64,000 nucleotides of DNA from Chamaecrista fasciculata (GCA_003254925.1 QANZ01037245.1:7091-71090), one strand, 5' to 3'. Positions 25,907-39,781 are shown, numbered from the stretch's first letter. Numbers and translations: made by a program. The notes: generated by a model not told the origin, from the letters alone.

Positions 25907-27162
25907 TTTTTTTTGAATTGAAAGAAACAGCAAAACAAAGAAGAAAACTACATGAAACAACAAGTTCCTACAATGTAGCTGTCAATCCAAGGCCAAATAT
26001 CCTTCATCTTGATGTTGTGCTTCATCCTGGAAATCTGCCATCTATTTTGTGGATCTGCAATCATGTGCTGGATATCCTCCATGATTGTGCTAACTATAGG
26101 ATTATTGCCCTTGAGGTTGAAGTTACATTGGCAGATGATATTTGCTGTATAGGATCGAAATTCTGTGCAAATTTCCAGCCACTTCCTAAGGCTTTCCGCA
26201 AAAGTGTTGATCAGCTGTTTTGACCTGTCAAAATCACAATGATAGAAGAGTAACATTGGTCCTGAGGATTTAAAAGTAAAAGCAATGAAAACATTTTTGG
26301 ACTTGTCTTTGAATCGTTGTGTGGCAATGAGGATGTCATCAGGCTTCCAATGGTGGTTCAAAGTCAGTGGGAGTCTGCTTCCAATTTGCTGCTTTTCAGT
26401 TATGTTCAGGTCATGAGCTGCTTCATATAGAAACTGAGAATTATCCTTGTTCCTCATCCACTCCTTGATGATTTTGTCAGGATTTGGAGTTGTTTTCTGG
26501 AAAAGAACCTCGTTCCTATGCATATAAATAGTCCAGCAGAACCATAGGATATGTTGAAGGGAAGTCCCTGTCCCGGGGTTATCATTTATAAAGCATTGCT
26601 TCAACCATGTTTTGAAATCCAGGGGCTGAACTGCAGTGCTTCTGAGGGCTAATGAGGAACCAAACCATGCGGCTTTAGCAACGGGACACTCCAAAAAAAG
26701 ATGAGTGTCAGATTCAATACAATCACATCCAAAAGAATACGTACCTTCAATTCTAAAATGTTTCTTTAGCAGATTCGCTCCAATTGGAAGGCTATTATGA
26801 AAGCATTTCCAGCTGAAAACATATAGTTTGGGAGGCAAATTGGCCTTCCAAATGTAATCCCAGTTAAAAGAATTTCCTGCATGAGATGAATATATGTTGG
26901 CAATAGAGTTCTTGTAAGCCATGCTAACAGAATAAGTGCCTCTTCGATCCTTGCTCCATGTCATAGAATTCAGCCTATTAGTGTGTGAAATAGGGATCCT
27001 CATGATGTTTCTAGTATCCTCTTGGTTGAAAGTAGTAGAAACAAGCTCATAGTTCCATTTGTGGGAGTCAGAAATCAAGTCAACAAGTGTGTTAATGCCA
27101 GGAGTATTGGTAGTAGGTTTAAACCAAAAGTTATTGCCTAACTGAATGGAATGGCCAACTGT
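25907..27162 (-). mobile_element. 5'-truncated L1-type LINE
   Basis: A minus-strand insertion whose 3' end is a short A-run (plus-strand T-run ending at 25914). It carries the C-terminal part of a LINE ORF2. It is bracketed by an exact 11-bp direct repeat, CGGCGCCATTT, at 25896-25906 and 27163-27173. The left copy merges with the T-run. Full plant L1 elements are about 5-7 kb, so most of the 5' part is absent, the usual product of target-primed reverse transcription. The perfect duplication and unbroken frame suggest a fairly young insertion. Confidence 0.88.
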
Positions 27163-27171
27163 CGGCGCCAT
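25948..27171 (-). CDS. LINE ORF2 C-terminal fragment with reverse-transcriptase zinc-binding domain
   Basis: An unbroken frame of 407 codons. The start ATG (27171-27169) lies inside the right-hand target duplication, so the first residues (MAP) come from host DNA and the rest from the truncated LINE. The region around residues 95-175 has the plant zf-RVT (reverse-transcriptase-associated zinc-binding) pattern: WKANLPPKLYVFSWKCFHN, then C-x-C with DTHLFLECPVAKAAW. The reverse transcriptase itself (YxDD region) is not present. The C-terminal part should correspond to the RNase H-like tail, though I cannot see its acidic residues clearly. No introns are needed. Whether it is transcribed is unknown. 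Most likely it is just a transposon remnant that has stayed open. Confidence 0.75.
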   Translation of the reverse strand: MAPTVGHSIQLGNNFWFKPTTNTPGINTLVDLISDSHKWNYELVSTTFNQEDTRNIMRIPISHTNRLNSMTWSKDRRGTYSVSMAYKNSIANIYSSHAGNSFNWDYIWKANLPPKLYVFSWKCFHNSLPIGANLLKKHFRIEGTYSFGCDCIESDTHLFLECPVAKAAWFGSSLALRSTAVQPLDFKTWLKQCFINDNPGTGTSLQHILWFCWTIYMHRNEVLFQKTTPNPDKIIKEWMRNKDNSQFLYEAAHDLNITEKQQIGSRLPLTLNHHWKPDDILIATQRFKDKSKNVFIAFTFKSSGPMLLFYHCDFDRSKQLINTFAESLRKWLEICTEFRSYTANIICQCNFNLKGNNPIVSTIMEDIQHMIADPQNRWQISRMKHNIKMKDIWPWIDSYIVGTCCFM

Positions 27172-27327
27172 TTACGACTCTTCCTAATTAATAAATAATG
27201 ACTAATGAAGTCAAGCTAATACATGCATTATCCTATTCTGTTCCTCGCATATATAAAAAACTAAAAGAGGAAAGAGCTCCTTTTGGCTAATGTCTTCAGT
27301 ACCAAACAAAATCATTTATATATATAA

Positions 27328-28784
27328 GGGTAAATTATAAAAAATGTACTTGTGGTTTAACTCGATCTCACATCACTGTTGTGTGGTTTAAAACGTCTCA
27401 CTTTGGGTACCTGAGATATGTGTCGTTTAGCAACTAAGGTGCATGTGTTTTTGTTCCGTTAATTTTAATAGAAAATGATGACGTAGCGCAATCTTAACCA
27501 TTGATTTCCAATGTATCTTAGCCGTCGATTTCTATTGCATCTTAACCGTTGGTTTCTCTTGCATCTTAGTCGCTGATTTCCACTCAAAGGTAAAATCTCA
27601 TTTTTGGTTTTCAAACTATGGAATAAGTTTCATTTTGCCAATAAAAACTATTTTTTATTTCATTTTTGTCCTCAAACTTTCACAGTTTTTCTATTTTGAT
27701 CTCCAAAATGTGATTTTATCGCAATTTTAACCGTTATTCTTAGTTAAACCAAAAATTTATCTTCAATTTTTAGTTGATCTCCAAAATGTAATTTTATCCC
27801 TAGACCATTCTTATCTCATTATTCTCAATTTCCCCCTCTTTTTCATCATTTTCATTTATTTTAGTCCCAAATCATCAAAATAAAATTGTAAAATGTCCTA
27901 AAACTCTTCCAAACATTCCAATTTAGTCCTTAATTAAAGAATCTTCCAGGGACTAAATTGATATGTAGGGACTAAAACTCACTCTTCTTCATCTTCATCA
28001 ATATCATCATCTTCATCTTCTTCATCTTCATCAATATTATCATCTTCATCCAAATTAAAACTCACTTTCAAAAATGGCAGTGAAACAAGTAATTATCAGA
28101 AAATCGTATTATTAAGAACATGTTTATACTGTTGAATATCACAAAACACAAACTGGAGTTTTAGGGTTCATATCGCCGACTTTAATCCTTCGATTTGATA
28201 CCATTTCGTGTTTGTTTTCTGAAATTTGTTTATGGGTTTTGTTTATCGTCACATTATGAACATTTAGCACATACAGATTTTTGGATTGATGCCTGTTTAT
28301 GGTGAAACTCGAAAACCCCTATAGTAGCATTTTTCGAAAATTTTCAGACCACGATTCGACTTTGTTTGAGTTAGTTTTGACAAAAGAGCATATGGGGTTA
28401 CATTTTCGGCACCTTTAAAATATTTCCCCTCAAGAAATTGTTGAAAACTAGCTCCCCATGTCCAGATTCGAAAATGGCTAGGGTTTGAAAAACTAGTGTT
28501 CTTAGTTTTTGAGAGAGAGAGAGGGGGGGGGGGAGAGAGAGAGAAAGTAAACGAAAATGGCCAGTTTAGGACCAAAATGAAATTTATTCCATAGTTTGTG
28601 GACCAAAATTTAATTTTTCACTGAGTCACATGCTTATTCCGTCTAAATTCTAACGGAAAAAAAGTTCAAGTACTTAACGTGGGTAACGTCAAAACACACA
28701 GGTACCCAATGTGAGACGTTTTAAACCACACAACAGTGATATGAAATCGGGCCAAACCACGGATACGTTTTTTGAAATTTACCC
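27328..28784. mobile_element. Large foldback related to family B, 9-bp target duplication, nested cargo
   Basis: The outer arms (27328-27480 and 28640-28784) are inverted: GGGTAAATTATAAAAAATG, TGTGTGGTTTAAAACGTC. An exact 9-bp direct repeat, TATATATAA, flanks it at 27319-27327 and 28785-28793. A second, inner foldback begins near 27590 and ends near 28620 (CCATAGTTTG with inverted partner, TTTTGGTCC phrases). The innermost part contains TCATCTTCATC-type and GAGA/GGGG microsatellites (about 27980-28070 and 28508-28550) and leader-like DNA without a recognised protein. Confidence 0.78.
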
Positions 28785-28797
28785 TATATATAAAAAA

Positions 28798-29336
28798 GGC
28801 CAAAGGGTCATTTTGGTCCTAAATGTATGCCCTAATGTTCATTTTGGTCCATTATGTTTCAAAATGTTCAAATTTATCTTAAATGTTGGCAAAATAATTC
28901 ATTTTGGTCCTAAATGTTGGTAAAATATTTCATTTTAGCCCCAAATTATTGAATTTGGTCATATTTTTCTCGTCTTTCATTTCAAGTTCAAATGACTTGT
29001 TAAGAGGAATTCATAACTCTAAATTCGTCGCATTCGAATTTGAAACGAGAGAGATATGATTACCTTAGCTTGTTTGACCATGAAACGAGCGGTCGACTTT
29101 TATGATTGATTTGATCTCGTTTGCTGACGACATTAACTAGATAGAGAAAGCACTCTTTGAAAACAATATGTAGTTCTAAACTCGTCACGTTTGAACTTGA
29201 AACAAGTCATATTCAAAAGTTTGGGACCAAAATGAAATATTTTGCAAACATTTAGGACCAATTTGAACATTTTGAAACATATTAGACCAAAATGAATATT
29301 AAGACATATATTAAGGACCAAAATGACCCTTTAACC
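28798..29336. mobile_element. Foldback element (family A), copy 3
   Basis: About 540 bp with inverted ends (AAAGGGTCATTTTGGTCCT on both strands) and the family A loop. The nine flanking bases are TATAAAAAA at 28789-28797 and TGTAAAAAA at 29337-29345, matching at eight of nine. This supports a 9-bp target duplication. It abuts the preceding and following foldbacks with only about 14 bp between them. Confidence 0.8.
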
Positions 29337-29350
29337 TGTAAAAAAAACAG

Positions 29351-30491
29351 GCCAAAATGCACAGATACCCCCTGAGTTTTAGGTTGGGTGCACATGAGTT
29401 TTCAATTTGTGTAGATAGGATCCTTGAGTTTTCAATTTGTGCAAATAACATCCTTAAGTGCCACATCAGTGAGGGTATATTAGTAATTTTATAAAAAATC
29501 TAAGTCAAAGTCTTTTTTTGGTCCCTTAAGTTTGTTCAAAGTTCCATTTTGGTCCCTCATGTTTTTAAAAAGTTCTACCCTTAGTCCCTCTTCAATTTTC
29601 ATCTAATTTTTCTGATAAATAAAAGAAAAAAATTGGTTTTAATTCGCTAAAAGTTTTATTTTTTTAATTAAGGTCCTTTCTTTATATAATAGGACCAAAA
29701 TATAAGAAAAAATAAATAAATTAGGTCCTGAAACAATTTTAGCCCAAAAAAAAGAAACCCAGCGACTTTTCATTCTTCTTCCTCGTCTTCTTCATCTTCC
29801 TTCTTCAATCTTCTTCTTCGCACAACAACAACAGATCCTAAAATCTTTGGCTGCTTTCCTTCGCGGTGAGATTCTACTCTCTTCAGAACGCAATCGCCGA
29901 AGCCCGTCGAGATTCGCTCGAAGAAGTCGCCGGAGAAGCTTCTGCTTCCGCATCCAATAGATCTGGATCGGGACACTTTTCGTTCGAAGGCTGACGTGGT
30001 GTCGTCGTCGTCGGTACTGGTTTTCCCCAAGGAGGAGGATCTGTTGTTGTTGTGCGAAGAAGAAGATTGAAGAGGATCTGACGTTGGGTTTTTTTTTGGC
30101 TAAAATTGTTTTAAGTCCTAATTTATTTATTTTTTCTTATATTTTGGTCCTATTATATAAATAAAGGACCTTAATTAAAAAAATTAGCGAATTAAAACCA
30201 ATTTTTTTCTTTTATTTAACAGAAAATTAGATAAAAATTGGAGAGGGATTAAGGGTAGAACTTTTTAAAAACATGAGGGACCAAAATGGAACTTTGAACA
30301 AACTTGAGGGACCAAAATAAGACTTTGACTTAGATTTTTTATAAAATTACTAATATATCCTCACTGATGTGGCACTTAAGGGTGTTATTTACACAAATTG
30401 AAAACTCAGGGGTCCTATTTGCACAAATTGAAAACTCAGGGGTGTTATGTGCACCCAACCTAAAACTCAGGAGGTGTCTGTGCATTTTGGC
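29351..30491. mobile_element. Foldback element (family C) enclosing a gene-like fragment
   Basis: The inverted arms run from about 29351 to 29838 and from about 30491 back to 30035. They begin GCCAAAATGCACAGA, pass through TGAGTTTTAGGTTGGGTGCA, and include TTTTGGTCC phrases and AAAATATAAGAAAAAATAAA. The inner ends still mirror each other, including CTTCTTCGCACAACAACAAC. The loop of about 196 bp is GC-richer and coding-like. Flanks are A-rich, so no target duplication can be called. Confidence 0.82.
29770..30030 (-). pseudogene. Captured host-gene fragment inside foldback
   Basis: An open minus-strand frame of 86 codons containing KVSRSRSIGCGSRSFSGDFF followed by ERISTGFGDCVLKRVESHRE. This Ser/Arg/Gly-rich block reads like a conserved stretch of a plant protein. 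I think I have seen it in small uncharacterised plant proteins, but I cannot name the family. The C-terminal acidic tail (KKEDEEDEEEE) is coded by the inverted-repeat arm rather than the loop. The composition is clearly richer in G and C than the flanking arms. It is best read as a captured exon piece. A functional small protein is possible but unsupported. Confidence 0.55.
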
Positions 30492-32309
30492 AAAAGAAAA
30501 AAAAAATACGCCAACCAAAATATAACTCTAAAATATGGCTATGGTTTAAAATGTGCCGATTTTCATATTTTATTAAATTAATAAGGGTGAATTACAAAAA
30601 TGTTCGCAATAGTTTGGCCTGTCTATCCAATCAAATTGCTGATGTGGTTTGGACTCAGTATCTGTATCCTCACATCCACATTTTACGTCAACCTCAAGGA
30701 CCATGTTTGCAATTTACCCAATCAAATTGTTGATGCCACTCCTTCGGTAAGGGGTGTTGTTCACATTCTTCGGTGGACTAAAGTTGCTTATGGGTCGTAT
30801 ATTACAGTGACGGATTACTTAGTACTCCTCAAGTGTTACCATCTAATAATTCTCCTTTCACTCTTTCACAAAAGGACTTTTGGAAATCTAAGATACTGGT
30901 TTTTGTGTGAAAAATCTGACATAATGCTATAACGGCTTTTGCCAACATTAAGGCTCACCATATGCTCTGTGAGGTCAGATATTCTCTCTATGAATGTAAA
31001 AATGATTAGGTCAATCATACTTTTCTTTCTTGTAACTTTACTAAGACTGTGTGGTTTGGACTTAGTATCTCTCTATTAAATCTGATAGCCCAAGATTTTG
31101 GAATTTTCAACCCTAGCTCCAATTAAATATATAAATCATTAGACATAGATGAAAAGAGATGTTAAAATATGTAGATCATTTATGGATTCGACATGTTTTA
31201 TCTTCTTCTTTGATTCACTAAGAAAATATGTCACCTCATAAAAGAAAGTCAAATATATTTTTTGAAAAAAAATTGAAATTTCATGTTATCTTTAACGAAA
31301 AAATCCTAATGGTGATGGGTTAAGAACCAGCTCTAAAACATTTGTCAAACATGATGGACCACATTGAAATAAAGACAAAAATTTACCCTCAAGTAAAAGA
31401 CCCGCGGCGGAGGGATTAATCATTGTTCCTTCACAGTGAATACCTTTAGTTTATACTCCTTCCAGTTCACAATATCTGTCATAATTTGATGGGTACGCGC
31501 AGACCAAGAAAATGATTAGTTCACCTTGAACTTAGAAAAATATAAGATAAAAAGACTAGATTACCCTTATTTATTATTTACTATTTTCAAAGGATATTTA
31601 TTATTAAGAGAGAATAAGTAGAGATAAAATTGTAAAAAAATAATTAATGCTATCTTGATTTTGTAAAACATAAGATATTTTGAAACATAGAAATTTTCAA
31701 AACTAAGATAGATATTGTGAACCAGATGAAGTATTAAAGAAGAGAAAAATAATAATAAATGATCAAATCATATATATTGATTATTTAAGAATTAATTAAT
31801 TAATCTAATATAAATTTAATGATTAAATAATAAGTCTTCTTTTTATTTTATTTCTAAGCTCCTGATCAATGAAATGCAGTGACGGAGCTAAAAAAAAGTT
31901 GCTTTTCTTTCATCTTGTTTGGAAGATTAAATATCCCACTCCATACACTTTTCTCTTTGCCCCCTAACTATTTATCCTAGCTCTGTCACTCGTGAAATGG
32001 TTGATGGAACTCTTCAGTCTTCACCCTAATCCCTTTGAAACTCGATCTAAATCAAGCTCTAAAGTAAGAAGTATTGCTCCCAGACTACCATATTGTGATT
32101 GTTCACTTCTTTTTTTACTATAGACGATGCAAGGGAATGCATCGCTATGTGTTATTCTATTTTCAGTAACATATTTTAATTTCTTCTACGAATATTCCAT
32201 GAAACATCTCGTGGTAGACTAAAGTCAACGGAAAGACTTAAAAGTCAATGGAATGTGCGTGCCAAGTGGGATGTGGCCTCCATTTATGACCATTCCTTAA
32301 AAAATAATT
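30492..32309. other. Intergenic; possible worn foldback at left
   Basis: From about 30583 a GGGTGAATTACAAAAATG line resembles the start of family B foldbacks, but no clean inverted partner was found. Open frames at 30551-30733 and 30600-30932 overlap each other and match nothing I know. The rest is AT-rich. The direct phrase pair TGTGGTTTGGACT at about 30640 and 31050 hints at an internal repeat. Confidence 0.4.
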
Positions 32310-32810
32310 GAGAAAATTTATTATTTAGTCCTTGAAATATTACAATCATTAACGATTTAGTCCCTGAGTCAAATTCAGGGACAAAAAAAAAAGAATACAA
32401 ATTTAAGGATCAAAAAATATAAAAATAATATAAATTCAATGACCAAAAAGTGTAAAATTCAAATTTAGAGACCAAATTGTTAACAATTGTAATATTTAGG
32501 GTGTGTTTGGGAAATGGTTATAAAACCATTACAAACTCATTATCTTCATTTTCAATACATAACTTGAACTACAGTGCAACAAAGCTGTTTGTTTACCAAT
32601 TACAAACTCATTACAAAAATATTATTTCATTAAAACATCATTTCATTACTTTTTTTCATCTCAATTACTAACATACCCCTATTCAAATACCTATAATTAC
32701 CTATACTCTAATACAAATATAAAAAAGTTATTTGACAAAATAGTAATTTTCAATACCCTCATTTATTACACTTACAACTTTCTCTCTCTATTCATCATTT
32801 ATTATTATTA

Positions 32811-32991
32811 NNNNNNNNNNNNNNNNNNNNNNNNNNNNNNNNNNNNNNNNNNNNNNNNNNNNNNNNNNNNNNNNNNNNNNNNNNNNNNNNNNNNNNNNNN
32901 NNNNNNNNNNNNNNNNNNNNNNNNNNNNNNNNNNNNNNNNNNNNNNNNNNNNNNNNNNNNNNNNNNNNNNNNNNNNNNNNNNNNNNNNNNN
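32811..32991. other. Assembly gap (181 undetermined bases)
   Basis: Run of N inside a transposon, directly after a TTATTATTA stretch. The length may be nominal. Confidence 0.99.
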
Positions 32992-33082
32992 ATTTATATT
33001 ATTTAATTAAAAAATTATTTTAATCCTTGGAATTATATCAACTTAACAAGTCAATACGTGAGTAATCAAAATATACAATTTT

Positions 33083-33247
33083 TGACCAACAAGTGTTTTG
33101 TGTAGTGGTTGGCGAGCTAGCCCCTAAGTGAGAGGACCCAAGTTTGATCTCTTGAGTCGACATTATTAGGAGGGCTCAACGATTTCGTCTTTGTAACCCA
33201 AATGGGATTAGTCTTCGCTTAGACCCTTACACGGATAGCCCGAATGG
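33083..33247 (+). mobile_element. Candidate tRNA-headed SINE
   Basis: A tRNA-like head with TGTAGTGGTTGGCGAGC (A-box position) and AAGTTTGATCTCT (B-box position) about 45 bases later, then a body without coding potential. AAAATATACAATTTT on the left and AAAATATAAATTTTG on the right look like an imperfect target duplication. There is no clear A-tail, so this is weaker than the 11169 SINE. Confidence 0.5.
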
Positions 33248-34211
33248 AAAATATAAATTTTGGTCCCTTCTCTAGTATATGTATGGGTAATATTTTTTGT
33301 AGTATAAAAATTTTAAAATAAAATTGAAAAACAATAATCTTTCAAATAAAATATTTTTTTTTCAAATAATTATCTTATTTTTTAATATATAGTATACTGT
33401 TGAAACTATTTATCAAATTATGAATAATAATTTGTTGTTAGTTGAATATAAATGATTTGGTCCATGAATTTGTAAAAATTATTCTATTTTGGTCCCTGAA
33501 TTTATTTTTTTTGTCATTGAAATTAAGAGAGAGACCCAATCGTTGATGAATGCAATTTTTTACGGGTTGAGTCACACATTTCCCTTCATAAGGACCGATT
33601 CGTTGAATCGATATAAAATCATGGACCAAATAGAAGGTTTTTAAAATTTTCATGTTTTTTACATTTTGATCCTTTCATTTCATTACATAAAACTACTTCA
33701 ACCTTCATTACAAATACTCACCTTTAGCACAAATTCCAAGACAATTTCAATACCATAACCACCACAACCAAAAAGTCAAAATATCATTTTTTTTATTTCT
33801 ATCTCATTCCATTATCAATTATCAATTCTACTCCTATACAATTTAAAAAAACCCATATAATTATTTCAACCAACCACAAAACCCTTTTTCATAATTTCAC
33901 ATCCTATTTTTTTCATTACATCTCAAAATAATCCAAACACCATTTTCATTACATTTTCATTACAAATTTTCTCATTACCATTTCATTACATAAAATCATC
34001 ATTTCATTACTTATAATCCAAACACACCCTTAAGGGACCGAATCCTGTATTCCAATTATTTAGAGACTGATTCATTGGCTCGATATAAATCTAGGGACCA
34101 AATAATAAGTTTTCTCTAAATAATGCATTATGAAGTCAAGTCATCCATTCACCTATCCTGTTCCTCATAAAATAGCAACCAATAGACTTGAGAAAATATC
34201 AGTTTTGCAGT

Positions 34212-35237
34212 ATGGAAGCGAATGGTATGGAGAGTAAAAGCAAACCAGAAATGCAGAAGCAGAAGCTCGAGGTTTCTGATATTCTCATTGAAGCTGTTAC
34301 AATCTACTTCACTAACCTTAACATCATCATCTACACCTTCCTCATTTCCCTTCCTTTCTTTTCTCTAATGGTTTACTTTGAAATTCTCCTCCAAGAAACC
34401 ATGATTGAAACCTCAAAAATTCTCAATCTTCCCACTCTTTCTTACTCCTATTATGGTTCGTTACCAGATTTCCAAATCATAGAATTTAGCAAGAAATATT
34501 CACTCAATTTGATTCAACTTGGTATCATCTACTTGGTGCCTCTCCATCTCTTAGAGCTCTTCTCTGCAGTTGTTGTTGTAGATTTGGCATCAAAGCTACG
34601 CTCGGAGGATACTAAAAATGATCTGCATATCGTTTCAATTTTATCGGATGTTCCTGAAGCGACAACTAAAATTGGTCTCAAAGATGTGTTTGGAAACCTC
34701 ATTTCCATATCAAAGTTGAGAGGCATATTCATGACTTCCATCTATGTCCTCTTCTTCTCAACAAGTTATCTCTTTGGATTACTATGGATAGTCACTAACT
34801 ACCAAGTTTTCTTGAAGAACTCGAGTTTTTACTTGTTTTTCGCGGTGATTTTCAGCCTGGCTTTCGCGAAGCTGTTAAGAGTGTATTTGGAATGGAGTGC
34901 TATGTGGAATATGAGCATTGTGATCTCAGTACTGGAAGGGATATATGGTATTGAAGCATTGGTACTTTCAGCTTATTTCAACAGAGGATGTCAGAAAAGA
35001 GGGCTCTTCTTGATGCTCATTTTCTTTGCTTGGGGTCAATTTCTGAGGCTTTCTTGCCTTTATATGGGAGGATATAAAGAAAAAATTGGAGTTTCTACAC
35101 AGGTTGGCTTGTTTTGCTTGGGTAATATACTGAAATGGGTGACCTGCATGATTTATTTTTATGATTGCAAGCAGAGGAGCTTAGAGAAGAAATTGGATGA
35201 AGAATCAGGTAGAGTTATTACAGATGTTAATGAATGA
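34212..35237 (+). CDS. Multi-pass membrane protein of unknown function
   Basis: Single-exon gene of 341 codons from the ATG at 34212. The frame is open a further eight codons upstream to an ATG at 34188. I prefer 34212 because the residues that follow (MEANGMESKSKPEMQ) form a usual soluble N-terminus before VSDILIEAVTIYF. Hydrophobic segments, about seven, lie near residues 38-60, 104-128, 175-202, 208-230, 237-258, 265-286 and 300-322. A conserved-looking cytosolic or lumenal loop (SKLRSEDTKNDLHIVSIL) follows the second segment. The C-terminus is charged (KQRSLEKKLDEESGRVITD). It resembles plant-only 'transmembrane protein' families that occur in clusters of intronless genes, but I cannot assign a known family or activity. 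The promoter side is crowded by a transposon ending at 34116. Confidence 0.85.
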   Translation: MEANGMESKSKPEMQKQKLEVSDILIEAVTIYFTNLNIIIYTFLISLPFFSLMVYFEILLQETMIETSKILNLPTLSYSYYGSLPDFQIIEFSKKYSLNLIQLGIIYLVPLHLLELFSAVVVVDLASKLRSEDTKNDLHIVSILSDVPEATTKIGLKDVFGNLISISKLRGIFMTSIYVLFFSTSYLFGLLWIVTNYQVFLKNSSFYLFFAVIFSLAFAKLLRVYLEWSAMWNMSIVISVLEGIYGIEALVLSAYFNRGCQKRGLFLMLIFFAWGQFLRLSCLYMGGYKEKIGVSTQVGLFCLGNILKWVTCMIYFYDCKQRSLEKKLDEESGRVITDVNE

Positions 35238-36239
35238 AAACTGGCAGCTATGAACAGAAAGAAATAAAGGAGTTATTAGAACTTATTTTCATTGGATGTA
35301 GTATATGTTAGAAGCTTAATCCTCTTTATTATTATAATTTTCAATGGATATTGATGATCAGGTAAGCAATATGTATGGAGAGACTCGTAATTTCATGATT
35401 GATATAGTAGCAATGAGTTTTTCTTTTAGTTGTATTGTAGATAAGATCAACCTTGCCTCTTTAAGGAAGTTTAAAGTTCATGACACAGGCTTTGAAAGGG
35501 TCAAGAAATAGCAAATTAAGCCAGCTTTTGACTTCAATAATGATCTTTCCCTTTATATGTGCAAATATAATCTTTCAAAATTGATTGGTCATGTGAAACT
35601 GTGAACTTATACTGTCAATAAAGAGGCTGATGATGTTACCTACAAATGCTAGCCTATCACTTTCTTAGTTTCTTTCATTGGAAAAACTGAGATCAAGCAT
35701 ATATTAGCTATCCTAATATGCTTCACTTAATGTGTTATCACTTTCTTTCATTTCTATACAATATATAGTATATGCTTCACTTAATGGCCATAGCTACTTT
35801 TTAGAAAATCAGAGAAAAGTATAAGTAGACTCGACTTATATAAACTCATCAATAATCAGTTTAGAGACTTCGCTACATGACTTTTTTCAAAAAAAGCTTC
35901 ACTTGTTTTTTATTTCTTATAACTTAGTACGCCAGTTGCATGCAGCCAACTTGCAGAATGCATTTTAGTGCAGACAAAAAGCAACTGTTTGCATCAAACT
36001 ACTTATAACACCTAACTAAAATTTCCACCTTATAAATAAGGTGTGCAATAAAGTAAAGTTAACCGATTTCTGAATCCATAAACTGTTTCCTACAACTAAT
36101 CTTCCTGATATAAGGATCACCATCAAGTCAAAATATAGCTCAAGCTTATTGTTCTTTGATAGATTACCACTCCAGCCAGGATGAAAGCTTGCCTTCTATA
36201 ACAGTCACACGTGTTCCAACAAGCTCTTGAAAAGTTTTC
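35238..36239. other. Convergent intergenic region
   Basis: Space between the 3' ends of the membrane protein (plus) and spermidine synthase (minus). An AATAAAGG polyadenylation-like signal at about 35263 follows the membrane protein stop. The part next to 36239 is the 3' UTR of spermidine synthase and resembles 19500-19587 downstream of its copy. No other feature seen. Confidence 0.5.

Positions 36240-39781
<3,542 letters not shown>

Larger units (their letters stand above)
32499..34029. mobile_element. Harbinger-like element (GGGTGTGTTTGG ends) with assembly gap
   Basis: Ends GGGTGTGTTTGG and CCAAACACACCC, with TTA direct repeats at 32496-32498 and 34030-34032, as for PIF/Harbinger insertions. 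The right 380 bp (33651-34029) matches 44570-44975 in reverse orientation along its whole length. A 181-base gap lies inside, and a SINE-like insert is at 33083-33247. Confidence 0.7.
32310..34116. mobile_element. Foldback (TTATTATTTAGTCC type) interrupted by another MITE
   Basis: Outer inverted ends are GAGAAAATTTATTATTTAGTCC-like on the left and its complement on the right. Flanks AAAATAATT (32301-32309) and TAAATAATG (34117-34125) match at seven of nine. The middle is occupied by the 32499-34029 element, so this is an insertion into an older element. It ends about 95 bp upstream of the membrane protein start codon. Confidence 0.65.

Noticed and set aside
25879-26223. Plus-strand 114-codon frame
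   Set aside because: Antisense shadow of the LINE ORF2 fragment, which has the recognisable domain.
34188-34211. Upstream ATG giving an eight-residue longer membrane protein
   Set aside because: The extra residues (MRKYQFCS) look unlike the hydrophilic start that follows, and the second ATG has a better context; left as an alternative.
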